From assembly GCF_037038585.1 (NCBI RefSeq), contig NW_027288732.1:248001-312000 (forward strand): 64,000 bases of DNA. The letters are read 5' to 3'. Source of the DNA: Patagioenas fasciata (Eukaryota > Chordata > Aves > Columbiformes > Columbidae). Below the pieces are notes generated by a model. That model ran no database searches. It saw only the letters and a program-made list of their open reading frames with translations, and was not told the DNA's origin. Each line of letters begins with the position of its first letter. Position 1 is the stretch's first letter. Position numbers and translations under genes: made by a program. Positions 12,068 through 24,609 of the stretch are shown here, one piece after another.

Positions 12068-13016
12068 CCCAAATCTAACCTAACCCCAAATCTAAACCTA
12101 ACCCCAACCCCTAACCCCAAACCTAAACCTAAACAAAGTCTAAACCTAACCCCAACCCCTAACCCCAAATCTAAACCTAACCCCAAATCTAAACCTAACC
12201 CCAACCCCTAACCCCAAATCTAAACCCCAACCCCAAATCTAAACCTAACCCCAACCCCTAACCCCAAATCTAAACCTAACCCGAAATCTAAAACTAACCT
12301 CAATCCCTGACCCCAGTTCTAAACCTAACCCCAAATCTAAACCTAACCCCAAATCTAAACCTAAAATCTAAACCTAACCCCAAATCTAAACCTAAAATCT
12401 AAACCTAACCCCAAATCTAAACCTAACCCCAAATCTAAACCTAAAATCTAAACCTAACCCAAATCTAAACCTAACCCCAAATCTAAACCTAAAATCTATA
12501 CCTAACCCCAAATCTAAACCTAAAATCTAAACCTAACCCCAAATCTAAACCAAACCCCAAATCTAAACCTAAAGTCTAAACCTAACCCCAAATCTAAACC
12601 TAAAATCTAAACCTAACCCCAAATCTAAACCTAAAATCTAAACCTAACCCCAAATCTAAACCTAAAATCTAAACCTAACCCCAAATCTAAACCTAACCCC
12701 AAATCTAAACCTAAAATCTAAACCTAACCCCAAATCTAAACCTAAAATCTAAACCTAACCCCAAATCTAAACCTAACCCCAAATCTAAACCTAAAATCTA
12801 AACCTAACCCCAAATCTAAACCTAAAATCTAAACCTAACCCCAAATCTAAACCTAACCCCAAATCTAAAGTTAAATCTAAACCTAACCCCAAATCTAAAC
12901 CTAACCCCAACCCCTAACCCCAAATCTAAACCTAACCCCAAATCTAATCCTAACCCCAACCCCTAACTCCAAATCTAAACCTAACCCCAAATCTAAACCT
13001 AACCCCAACCCCTAAC
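12032..13016 (+). repeat. 949-bp tandem duplication, copy 2
   Basis: Near-identical copy of 11083-12067. It differs by a few bases, such as AACCCGAAATCTAAAACTAACC near 12282 where copy 1 has the unmutated words, and CCCCAAATCT near 12270 where copy 1 has TTAAATCT. Confidence 0.93.
12346..12890 (+). repeat. Gamma-rich block (inside 949-bp copy 2)
   Basis: Duplicate of 11391-11940, with the same closing word at 12869. It is bounded on both sides by 49-nt alpha/beta repeats (11941-12345 and 12891-13105). Confidence 0.87.
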
Positions 13017-13105
13017 ACCAAATCTAAACCTAACCCCAAATCTAAACCTAACCCCAACCCCTAACCCCAAATCTAAACCTAACCCCAAATCTAAACCTAA
13101 CCCCA

Positions 13106-13975
13106 AATCTAAATCTAAAATCTAAACCTAACCCCATATCTAAACATAAAATCTAAACCTAACCCCAAATCTAAACCTAAAATCTAAACCTAACCCCAAA
13201 TCTAAACCTAAAATCTAAACCTAACCCCAAATCTAAACCAAACCCCAAATCTAAACCTAAAATCTAAACCTAACCCCAAATCTAAACCTAAAATCTAAAC
13301 CTAACCCCAAATCTAAACCTAACCCCAAATCTAAACCTAAAATCTAAACCTAACCCCAAATCTAAAACTAAAATCTAAACCTAACCCCAAATCTAAACCT
13401 AACCCCAAATCTAAACCTAAAATCTAAACCTAACCCCAAATCTAAACCTAACCTCAACCTCTAACCCCAAATCTAAACCTAACCCCAAATCTAAACCTAA
13501 CCCCAACCCCAAACCCCAGTTCTAAATCTAACACCAAATCTAAACCTAAAATCTAAACCTAACCCCAAATCTAAACCTAAAATCTAAACCTAACCCCAAA
13601 TCTAGATCTAAAATCTAAACCTAACCCCAAATCTAAACCTAAAATCTAAACCTAACCCCAAATCTAAACCTAAAATCTAAACCTAACCCCAAATCTAAAC
13701 CAAACCCCAAATCTAAACCTAAAATCTAAACCTAACCCCAAATCTAAACCTAAAATCTAAACCTAACCCCAAATCTAAACCTAACCGCAAATCTAAACCT
13801 AAAATCTAAACCTAACCCCAAATCTAAACCTAATATCTAAACCTAACCCCAAATCTAAACCTAAAATCTAAACCTAACCCCAAATCTAAACCTAAAATCT
13901 AAACCTAACCCCAAATCTAAACCTAACCCGAAATCTAAACCTAAAATCTAAACCTAACCCCAAATCTAAACCTAA
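13106..13975 (+). repeat. Gamma-rich block with CCAGTTC bridge
   Basis: Opens with the CCCCATATCTAAACAT signature (13133) and contains the CCCCAACCCCAAACCCCAGTTC bridge (G at 13519). This is the fourth of five copies of the block type seen at 5401, 7566, 8721 and 16721. Confidence 0.87.
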
Positions 13976-16010
13976 GCCCAACCCCTAACCCCGAATCTAA
14001 ACCTAACCCCAAATCTAAACCTAACCCCAACCCCTAACTCCAAATCTAAACCTAACCCCAAATCTAAACCTAACCCCAACCCCTAACACCAAATCTAAAC
14101 CTAACCCCAAATCTAAACCTAACCCCAACCCCTAACCCCAAATCTAAACCTAACACCAAATCTAAACCTAACCCCAAACCCTAACTCCAAATCTAAACCT
14201 AACCCCAAATCTAAACCTAACCGCAACCCCTAACCGCAAATCTAAAACTAACCCCAAATCTAAACCTAACCCCGACCCCTAACCCCAAATCTAAACCTAA
14301 CCCCAAATCTAAAGCTAACCCCAAGCCCTAACCCCAAATCTAAACCTAACCCCAAATCTAAACCTAACCCCAACCAAAACCCCAAATCTAAACCTAACCC
14401 CAGATCTAAACCTAACCCCAAATCTAAACCTAAAATCTAAACCTAACCCCAAATCTAAACCTAACCCCAAATCTAAACCTAAAATTAAAACCTAACCCCA
14501 AATCTAAACCTAACCTCAACCCCTAACCCCAAATCTAAAACTAACCCCAAATCTAAACCTAACCCCGACCCCTAACCCCAAATCTAAACCTAACCCCAAA
14601 TCTAAAGCTAACCCCAACCCCTAACCCCAGATCTAAACGTAACCCCAAATCTAAACCCCAAATCTAAACCTAACCCCAACCCCTAACGCCAAATCTAAAC
14701 CTAAACCCAAATCTAAAACTAACCCCAAATCTAAACCTAACCCCAAATCTAAACCTAACCCAACCCCTAAACCCAAATCTAAACCTAACCACAACAACTA
14801 ACCCCAAATCTAAACATCACCCCAAATCTAAACCTAACCCCAACCCCTAACCCCAAATCTAAGCCTAACCCAAACCCCTAACCCCAAATCCAAACCTAAC
14901 CCCAAATCTAAACCAAACCCCAACCCCTAATCCCAACCCCTAACCCCAAATCTAAACCTAACCCCAATTCCTAACCCCAACCCCTAACCCCAAATCTAAA
15001 CCTAACCCCAACCCCTAACCCCAACACCTAACCCCAAATCTAAACCTAACCCCAAACCTAAACCTAACCCCAACCCCTAACCCCAAATCTAAACCTAACC
15101 CCAAATCTAAAACTAACCCCAACCTCTAACCCCAGATCTAAACCTAACCCCAGATCTAAACCTAACCCCAAACCTTAACCCCAAACCTAAACCTAACCCC
15201 AAATCTAAACCAAACCCCAAACCCTAACCCCAACCCCTAACGCCAACTCCTAACCCCAAATCTAAACCTAACCCCAACCCCTAACCGCAAATCTAAACCT
15301 AACCCCAAATCTAAACCTAACCCCAACCCCTAAGCCCAAATCTAAACCTAACCCCAAATCTAAACCTAACCCCAACCCCTAACCCCAAATCTAAACCTAA
15401 CCCCAAATCTAAACCTAACCTCAATCCCTGACCCCAATTCTAAACCTAACCCCAAATCTAAACCTAACCGCCAACCCCTACCCCCAAATCTAAACCTAAC
15501 CCCAAATCTAAACCTAACACCAACCCCTAACCCCAAATATAAACCTAACCCCAAATCTTAACCTAAACCAAACCCCTAACCCCAAATCTAAACCTAACCC
15601 CAAATCTAAACCTAACCCCAACCCCTAACCCCAACCCCTAACCCCAAATCTAAACCTAACCCCAAATCTAAACCTAACCCCAAATCTAAACCTAAAATCT
15701 AAACGTAACCCCAAATCTAAACCTAACCCCAACCCGTAACCCCAAATCTAACCTAACCCCAAATCTAAACCTAACCCCAACCCCTAACCCCAAATCTAAA
15801 CCTAAACAAAGTCTAAACCTAACCCCAACCCCTAACCCCAAATCTAAACCTAACCCCAAATTTCAACCTAACCCCAACCCCTAACCCCAAATCTAAACCC
15901 CAACCCCAAATCTAAACCTAACCCCAACCCCTAACCCCAAATCTAAACCTAACCCCAAATCTAAACCTAACCTCAATCCCTGACCCAAGTTCTAAACCTA
16001 ACCCCAAATC
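13976..16010 (+). repeat. Alpha/beta block
   Basis: 49- and 31-nt periods. Near 14306 it enters the large duplication of the window's left end, with CCAAGCCC, CCAACCAAAACC, CCCGACCCC and the full ordered variant series to ACAAAGTCTAAACC (15806). A C-run cluster lies at 15616-15645. Confidence 0.86.
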
Positions 16011-16505
16011 TAAACCTAAAAATTAAACCTAACCCCAAATCTAAACCTAAAATCTAAACCTAACCCCAAATGTAAACCTAAAATCTAAACCGAACCCCAA
16101 ATCTAAACCAAACCCCAAATCTAAACCTAAAATCTAAACCTAACCCCAAATCTTAACCTAAAATCTAAACCGAACCCCAAATCTAAACCAAACCCCAAAT
16201 CTAAACCTAAAATCTAAACCTAACCCCAAATCTAAACCTAAAATCTAAACCTAACCCCAAATCTAAACCTAACCCCAAATCTAAACCTAAAATCTAAACC
16301 TAACCCCAAATCTAAACCTAAAATATAAACCTAACCCCAAATCTAAACCTAACCCCAAATCTAAACCTAACATCTAAACCTAACCCCAAATCTAAACCTA
16401 AAATCTAAACCTAACCCCAAATCTAAACCTAAAATCTAAACCTAACCCCAAATCTAAACCTAACCCCAAATCTAAACCTAAAATCTAAACCTAACCCCAA
16501 ATCTA
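16011..16505 (+). repeat. Gamma-rich block (copy of 1711-2210)
   Basis: Same CTAAAAATTAAACC opening and AAACCGAACCCC variants as 1711-2210, with a few new changes (AAATGTAAACC near 16070, ATCTTAACC near 16152). Confidence 0.87.
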
Positions 16506-16720
16506 AACCTAACCCCAACCCCTAACCCCAAATCTAAACCTAACCCCAAATCTAAACCTAACCCCAATCCCTAACTCCAAATCTAAACCTAACCCCAAAT
16601 CTAAACCTAACCCCAACCCCTAACACCAAATCTAAACCTAACCCCAAATCTAAAGCTAACCCCAACCCCTAACCCCAAATCTAAACCTAACCCCAAATCT
16701 AAACCTAACCCCAAATCTAA
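16506..16720 (+). repeat. Short alpha/beta block
   Basis: 49-nt steps matching 2201-2410 with offset 14,305. Nothing else is seen. Confidence 0.84.
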
Positions 16721-17710
16721 ATCTAAAATCTAAACCTAACCCCATATCTAAACATAAAATCTAAACCTAACCCCAAATCTAAACCTAAAATCTAAACCTA
16801 ACCCCAAATCTAAACCAAACCCCAAATCTAAACCTAAAATCTAAACCTAACCCCAAATCTAAACCTAAAATCTAAACCTAACCCCAAATCTAAACCTAAC
16901 CCCAAATCTAAACCTAAAATCTAAACCTAACCCCAAATCTAAACCTATAATCTAAACCTAACCCCAAATCTAAACCTAACCCCAAATCTAAACCTAAAAT
17001 CTAAACCTAACCCCAAATCTAAACCTAACCTCAACCCCTAACCCCAAATCTAAACCTAACCCCGGATCTAAACCTAACCCCAACCCCAAACCCCAGTTCT
17101 AAATCTAACACCAAATCTAAACCTAAAATCTAAACCTAACCCCAAATCTAAACCTAAAATCTAAACCTAACCCCAAATCTAGATCTAAAATCTAAACTTA
17201 ACCCCAAATATAAACCTAAAATCTAAACCTAACCCAAAATCTAAACCTAAAATCTAAACCTAACCCCAAATCTAAACCAAACCCCAAATCTAAACCTAAA
17301 ATCTAAACCTAACCCCAAATCTAAACCAAACCCCAAATCTAAACCTAAAATCTAAACCTAACCCCAAATCTAAACCTAACCCCAAATCTAAACCTAAATC
17401 TAAACCTAACCCCAAATCTAAACCTAAAATCTAAACCTAACCCCAAATCTAAACCTAAAATCTAAACCTAACCCCAAATCTAAACCTAAAATCTAAACCT
17501 AACCCCAAATCTAAACCTAAAATCTAAACCTAACCCCAAATCTAAACCTAAAATCTAAACCTAACCCCAAATCTAAACCTAATATCTAAACATAACCCCA
17601 AATCTAAACCTAAAATCTAAACCTAACCCCAAATCTAAACCTAAAATCTAAACCTAACCCCAAATCTAAACCTAACCCCAAATCTAAACCTAAAATCTAA
17701 ACCTAACCCC
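16721..17710 (+). repeat. Gamma-rich block with CCAGTTC bridge
   Basis: Fifth copy of the bridge-bearing block (G of CCAGTTC at 17096; CCCCGGATC variant near 17062). It includes the 474 bases missing from the equivalent part of 2411-2950. Confidence 0.87.
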
Positions 17711-18540
17711 AAATCTAAACCTAACCCCAACCCCTAACCCCAAATCTAAACCTAACCCCAAATCTAAACCTAACACCAACCCCTAACTCCAAATCTAAAC
17801 CTAACCCCAAATCTAAACCTAACCCCAACCCCTAACACCAAATCTAAACCTAACCCCAAATCTAAACCTAACCCCAACCCCTAACCCCAAATCTAAACCT
17901 AACCCCAAATCTAAACCTAACCCCAAACCCTAACTCCAAATCTAAACCTAACCCCAAATCTAAACCTAACCGCAACCCCTAACCCCAAATATAAAACTAA
18001 CCCCAAATCTAAACCTAACCCCGACGCCTAACCCCAAATCTAAACCTAACCCCAAATCTAAAGCTAACCCCAACCCCTAACCCCAAATCTAAACCTAACC
18101 CCAAATCTAAACCTAACCCCAACCAAAACCCCAAATCTAAACCTAACCCCAGATCTAAACCTAACCCCAAATCTAAACCTAAAATCTAAACCTAACCCCA
18201 AATCTAAACCTAACCCCAAATCTAAACCTAAAATCTAAACCTAACCCCAAATCTAAACCTAACCTCAACCCCTAACCCCAAATCTAAAACTACCCCCAAA
18301 TCTAAACCTAACCCCGACCCCTAACCCCAAATCTAAACCTAACCCCAAATCTAAAGCTAACCCCAACCCCTAACCCCAAATCTAAACCTAACCCCAACCA
18401 AAACCCCAAATCTAAACCTAACCCCAGATCTAAACCTAACCCCAAATCTAAACCCCAAATCTAAACCTAACCCCAACCCTTAACCCCAAATCCAAACCTA
18501 ACCCCAAATCTAAACCAAACCCCAACCCCTAATCCCAACC

Positions 18541-19590
18541 CCTAACCCCAAATCTAAACCTAACCCAAACCCCTAACCCCAAATCCAAACCTAACCCCAA
18601 ATCTAAACCAAACCCCAACCCCTAATCCCAACCCCTAACCCCAAATCTAAACCTAACCCCAATTCCTAACCCCAACCCCTAACCCCAAATCTAAACCTAA
18701 CCCCAACCCCTAACCCCAACACCTAACCCCAAATCTAAACCTAATCCCAAATCTAAACCTAACCCCAACCCCTAACCCCAAATCTAAACCTAACCCCAAA
18801 TCTAAAACTAACCCCAACCTCTAACCCCAGATCTAAACCTAACCCCAGATCTAAACCTAACCCCAAACCTTAACCCCAAACCTAAACCTAACCCCAAATC
18901 TAAACCTAACCCCAAACCCTAACCCCAACCCCTAACGCCAACCCCTAACCCCAAATCTAAACCTAACCCCAACCCCTAACCGCAAATCTAAACCTAACCC
19001 CAAATCTAAACCTAACCCCAACCCCTAACCCCAAATCTAAACCTAACCCCAAATCTAAACCTAACCCCAACCCCTAACCCCAAATCTAAACCTAACCCCA
19101 AATCTAAACCTAACCTCAATCCCTGACCCCAATTCTAAACCTAACCCCCAATCTAAACCTAACCGCCAACCCCTAACCCCAAATCTAAACCTAACCCCAA
19201 ATCTAAACCTAACCCCAACCTCTAACCCCAAATATAAACCTAACCCCAAATCTTAACCTAAACCCAACCCCTAACCCCAAATCTAAACCTAACCCCAAAT
19301 CTAAACCTAACCCCAACCCCTAACCCCAGCCCCTAACCCCAAATCTAAACCTAACCCCAAATCTAAACCTAACCCCAAATCTAAACCTAAAATCTAAACC
19401 TAACCCCAAATCTAAACCTAACCCCAACCCCTAACCCCAAATCTAACCTAACCCCAAATCTAAACCTAACCCCAACCCCTAACCCCAAATCTAAACCTAA
19501 ACAAAGTCTAAACCTAACCCCAACCCCTAACCCCAAATCTAAACCTAACCCTAAATTTAAACCTAACCCCAACTCCTAACCCCAAATCTA
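18541..19590 (+). repeat. Higher-order copy of 541-1590 (offset 18,000)
   Basis: Lines 601-1500 and 18601-19500 are in register base for base; I counted about ten substitutions over 900 bases. Shared private variants include AATTCCTAACC, CCAACACCTAACC, CCAGATCTAAACC, AACCTTAACCCC, CCTAACGCC, TCCCTGACC (1121/19121) and AACCGCCAACCCC. Confidence 0.92.
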
Positions 19591-20119
19591 AACCTAACCC
19601 CAAATCTAAGCCTAACCTCAATCCCTGACCCAAGTTCTAAACCTAACCCCAAATCTAAACCTAACCCCAAATCTAAACCTAACCCCAACCAAAACCCCAA
19701 ATCTAAACCTAACCCCAGATCTAAACCTAACCCCAAATCTAAACCCCAAATCTAAAACTAACCCCAAATCTAAACCTAACCCCAAATCTAAACCTAACCC
19801 CGACCCCTAACCCCAAATCTAAACCTAACCCCAAATCTAAAGCTAACCCCAACCCCTAACCCCAAATCTAAACCTAACCCCAAATCTAAACCTAACCCCA
19901 ACCAAAACCCCAAATCTAAAACTAACCCCAAATCTAAACCTAACCCCAAATCTAAACCTAACCCAACCCCTAAACCCAAATCTAAACCTAACCACAACAA
20001 CTAACCCCAAATCTAAACATCACCCCAAATCTAAACCTAACCCCAACCCCTAACCCCAAATCTAAACCTAACCCAAACCCCTAACCCCAAATCCAAACCT
20101 AACCCCAAATCTAAACCAA

Positions 20120-21010
20120 ACCCCAACCCCTAATCCCAACCCCTAACCCCAAATCTAAACCTAACCCCAAATCTAAAACTAACCCCAACCTCTAACCCCA
20201 GATCTAAACCTAACCCCAGATCTAAACCTAACCCCAAACCTTAACCCCAAAACTAAACCTAACCCCAAATCTAAACCTAACCCCAAACCCTAACCCCAAC
20301 CCCTAACGCCAACCCCTAACCCCAAATCTAAACCTAACCCCAACCCCTAACCGCAAATCTAAACCTAACCCCAAATCTAAACCTAACCCCAACCCCTAAC
20401 CCCAAATCTAAACCTAACCCCAAATCTAAACCTAACCCCAACCCCTAACCCCAAATATAAACCTAACCCCAAATCTAAACCTAACCTCAATCCCTGACCC
20501 CAATTCTAAACCTAACCCCAAATCTAAACCTAACCGCCAACCCCTAACCCCAAATCTAAACCTAACCTGAAATCTAAACTTAACCCCAACCTCTAACCCC
20601 AAATATAAACCTAACCCCAAATCTTAACCTAAACCCAACCCCTAACCCCAAATCTAAACCTAACCCCAAATCTAAACCTAACCCCAACCCCTAACCCCAA
20701 CCCCTAACCCCAAATCTAAACCTAACCCCAAATCTAAACCTAATCCCAAACCCTAACCCCAAATCTAACCTAACCCCAAATCTAAACCTAACCCCAACCC
20801 CTAACCCCAAATCTAAACCTAAACAAAGTCTAAACCTAAACACAACCCCTAACCCCAAATCTAAACCTAACCCCAAATTTAAACCTAACCCCAACCCCTA
20901 ACCCCAAATCTAAACCCCAACCCCAAATCTAAACCTAACCCCAACCCCTAACCCCAAATCTAAACCTAACCCCAAATCTAAACCTAACCTCAATCCCTGA
21001 CCCAAGTTCT
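20120..21010 (+). repeat. 1,371-bp duplication of about 18750-19640
   Basis: Offset 1,371 holds at CCTAACGCC (18931/20302) and TCCCTGACC (19121/20492); it is 1,372 at the next TCCCTGACC (19623/20995). Some words are further mutated (TTTCAGGTT-type changes on the minus strand near 20570), so this copy is more diverged than the 18,000-offset pair. Confidence 0.88.
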
Positions 21011-21339
21011 AAACCTAACCCCAAATCTAAACCTAACCCCAAACCCTAACTCCAAATCTAAACCTAACCCCAAATCTAAACCTAACCGCAACCCCTAACC
21101 CCAAATCTAAAACTAACCCCAAATCTAAACCTAACCCCGACCCCTAACCCCAAATCTAAACCTAACCCCAAATCTAAAGCTAACCCCAACCCCTAACCCC
21201 AAATCTAAACCTAACCCCAAATCTAAACCTAACCCCAACCAAAACCCCAAATCTAAACCTAACCCCAGATCTAAACCTAACCCCAAATCTAAACCCCAAA
21301 TCTAAACCTAACCCCAGATCTAAACCTAACCCCAAATCT

Positions 21340-22690
21340 AAACCTAAAATCTAAACCTAACCCCAAATCTAAACCTAAAATCTAAACCTAACCCCAAATC
21401 TAAACCTAAAATCTAAACCTAACCCCAAATATAAACCTAACCCCAAATCTAAAACTAAAATCTAAAACTAACCCCAAATCTAAACCTAAAATCTAAACCT
21501 AACCCCAAATCTAAACCTAAAATCTAAACCTAACCCCAAATCTAAACCTAACCCCAAATCTAAACCTTACCCCAAATCTAAACCTAAAATCTAAACCTAA
21601 CCCCAAATCTAAACCTAACCCCAAATATAAACCTAAAATCTACACCTAACCCCTAATCTAAACCTAAAATCTAAACCTAACCCCAAATCTAAACCTAAAA
21701 TCTAAACGTAACCCGAAATCTAAACCTAACCCCAAATCTAAACCTAAAATCTAAACCTAACCCCAAATCTAAACCTAAAATCTAAACCTAACCCCAAATC
21801 TAAACCTAACCCCAAATCTAAACCTAAAATCTAAACCTAACCCCAAATCTAAACCTAAAATCTAAACCTAACCCCAAATCTAAACCTAACTCCAAATCTA
21901 AACCTAAAATCTAAACCTAACCCCAAATCTAAACCTAAAATCTAAACCTAACCCCAAATCTAAACCTATAATCTAAACCTAAAATCTAAACCTAACCCCA
22001 AATCAAAACTTAATATCTAAACCTAACCCCAAATCTAAACCTAACCCCAAATCTAAACCTAAAATCTAAACCTAACCCCAAATCTAAACCTAAAATCTAA
22101 ACCTAACCCCAAATCTAAACCTAAAATCTAAACCTAACCCCAAATCTAAACCTAAAATCTAAACGTAACCCGAAATCTAAACCTAACCCCAAATCTAAAC
22201 CTAAAATCTAAACCTAACCCCAAATCTAAACCTAAAATCTAAACCTAAAATCTAAACCTAACCCCAAATCTAAACCTAAAATCTAAACCTAACCCCAAAT
22301 CTAAACCTAAAATCTAAACCTAACCCCAAATCTAAACCTAAAATCTAAACCTAACCCCAAATCTAAACCTAACTCCAAATCTAAACCTAAAATCTAAACC
22401 TAACCCCAAATCTAAACCTAAAATCTAAACCTAACCCCAAATCTAAACCTAACCCCAAATCTAAACCTAAAATCTAAACCTAACCCCAAATCTAAAACTA
22501 AAATCTAAACCTAACCCCAAATCTAAACCTAACCCCAAATCTAAACCTAAAATCTAAACCTAAACCCAAATCTAAACCTAAAATCTAAACCTAAAATCTA
22601 AACCTAACCCCAAATCTAAACCTAAAGTCTAAACCTAACCCTAAATCTAAACCTAAAATCTAAACCTAACCCCAAATCTAAAACCCAAAT
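21340..22690 (+). repeat. Longest gamma-rich block; right edge of left domain
   Basis: About 1.35 kb of 31-nt alpha-gamma dimers, with some double gammas (near 21960-21990 and 22230-22260) and no beta words. The pattern CTAAACGTAACCCGAAATC occurs near 21705 and again near 22163, about 458 bases apart, which marks an internal duplication. After it, gamma becomes scarce. Confidence 0.88.
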
Positions 22691-24609
22691 CTAAACCTAA
22701 CCCCAAATCTAAACCTAACCCCAACCCCTAACCCCAAATCTAAACCTAACCCCAAATCTAAACCTAACCCCAACCCCTAACCCCAAATCTAAACCTAACC
22801 CCAAATCTCAACCTAACATCAACCCCTAACCCCAAATCTAAACCTAACCCCAAATCTAAACCTAAACCCAACCCCTAACTCCAATGCTAAACCTAACCCC
22901 AAATCTAAACCTAACCCCAAATCTAAACCCCAAAATCTAAACCTAACCCCAAATCTAATCCTAACCCCAAATCTAAACCTAAACCCAACCCCTAACTCCA
23001 AATCTAAACCTAACCCCAAATCTAAACCTAACCCCAAATCTAAACCCCAAAATCTAAACCTAACCCCAAATCTAAACCTAACTCCAAATCTAAACCTAAA
23101 ATCTAAACCTAACCCCAAATCTAAACCTAAGCCCAACCCCTAACCCCAAATCTAAACCTAACCCCAAATCTAAACCTAACCCCAAATCTAAACCTAAAAT
23201 CTAAACCTAACTCCAAATCTAAACCTAAAATCTAAACCTAACCCCAAATCTAAACCTAAAATCTAAACCTAAAATCTAAACCTAACCCCAAATCTAAACC
23301 TAAAACCTAAACCTAACCCCAAATCTAAACCTAAAATCTAAACCTAACCCCAAATCTAAACCTAACTCCAAATCTAAACCTAAAATCTAAACCTAACCCC
23401 AAATCTAAACCTAAAATCTAAGCCTAACCCCAAATCTAAACCTAAAATCTAAACCTAACCCCAAATCAAAACCTAATATCTAAACCTAACCCCAAATCTA
23501 AACCTAAAATCTAAACCTAACCCCAAATCTAAACCTAACCCCAAATCTAAACCTGAAATCTAAACCTAACCCTAAATCTAAACCTAAAATCTAAACCTAA
23601 CCCCAAATCTAAACCCCAAATCTAAACCTAACCCCAAATCTAAACCTAACCCCAAATCTAAACCTAAAATCTAAACCTAACCCCAAATCTAAACCTAACC
23701 CCAACCCCTAACCCCAAATCTAAACCTAACCCCAAATCTAAACCTAACCCCAACCCCTAACTCCAAATCTAAACCTAACCCCAAATCTAAACCTAACCCC
23801 AACCCCTGACCCCAAATCTAAACCTAACCCCAAATCTCAACCTAACCTCAACCCCTAACCCCAAATCTAAACCTAACCCCAAATCTAAACCTAAACCCAA
23901 CCCCTAACTCCAAATCTAAACATAACCCCAAATCTAAACCTAACCCTAAATCTAAACCCCAAAATCTAAACCTGACCCCAAATCTAAACCTAACTCCAAA
24001 TCTAAACCTAAAATCTAAACCTAACCCCAAATCTAAACCTAAGCCCAACCCCTAACCCCAAATCTAAACCTAACCCCAAATCTAAACCTAACCCCAACCC
24101 CTAACTCCAAATCTAAACCTAACCCCAAATCTAAACCTAACCCCAACCCCTAACCCCAAATCTAAACCTAACCCCAAATCTATACCTAACCCCAACCCCT
24201 AACTCCAAATCTAAACCTAACCCCAAATCTAAAGCTAACCCCAACCCCTAACCACTAATCTAAACCTAACCCCAAATCTAAACCTAACCTCAACCCCTAA
24301 CCCCAAATCTAAACCTAACCCCAAATCTAAACCTAAACCCAACCCCTAACTCCAAATCTAAACCTAACCCCAAATCTAAACCTAACCCCAACCCCTAACC
24401 CCAAATCTAAACATAACCCCAAATCTAAAGCTAACCCCAACCCCTAACCGCAAATCTAAACCTAACCCCAAATCTAAACCTAACCCCGACCCCTAACCCC
24501 AAATATAAACCTAACCCCAAATCTAAAGCTAACCCCAACCCCTAACCCCAAATCTAAACCTAACCCGAAATCTAAACCTAACCCCAACCCCTAACCCCAA
24601 ATCTAAACC

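Larger units (their letters stand above)
14306..18452 (+). repeat. Higher-order duplication, copy 2 (partner 1-3673)
   Basis: This copy matches 1-3673 with offset 14,305 and then 14,779. The extra 474 bases fall within about 16,940-17,480. That stretch includes the private motif CCCCAGTTCTAAATCTAACACC (at 17091), which copy 1 lacks but which also sits at 5812, 7980, 9131 and 13514. So either copy 1 lost the segment or copy 2 gained it by exchange with that other family. Confidence 0.88.
17711..21340 (+). repeat. Alpha/beta block, last of the left domain
   Basis: 49- and 31-nt periods. It contains a third copy of the ordered variant series at 18541-19590 and a fourth at about 20120-21010. Near 19740-19930 it shows CCAACCAAAACC twice and the first clear delta words (AAACCCCAAATCTAAAACTAACC), a word type that is common to the right of 22.7 kb. 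Confidence 0.85.

Noticed and set aside
11070..12204. 61- and 67-residue open frames on minus at 11070 and 12001 (also 19387, 19794, 20691)
   Set aside because: Same repeat-derived peptides, present twice only because of the 949-bp duplication. No ribosome signal, no ATG start where checked, no recognisable domain.
601..19500. Exact 18,000-bp offset between 601-1500 and 18601-19500 as a meaningful number
   Set aside because: The round value is coincidence: the offset drops to 17,950 by the next TCCCTGACC landmark (1673/19623).
1711..22690. Gamma blocks as nucleosome-phasing or centromeric satellite
   Set aside because: The 31-nt period and block lengths show no 150-200 bp monomer, and no centromere-protein box was recognised.
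22819..23136. 105-residue minus-strand open frame, the longest in the window (relatives at 23848 and 26916)
   Set aside because: It is long because delta and gamma words happen to skip the TAG frame; the protein is a Leu-Gly-Asp / Arg-Phe repeat starting at TTG. It is not supported as a gene.
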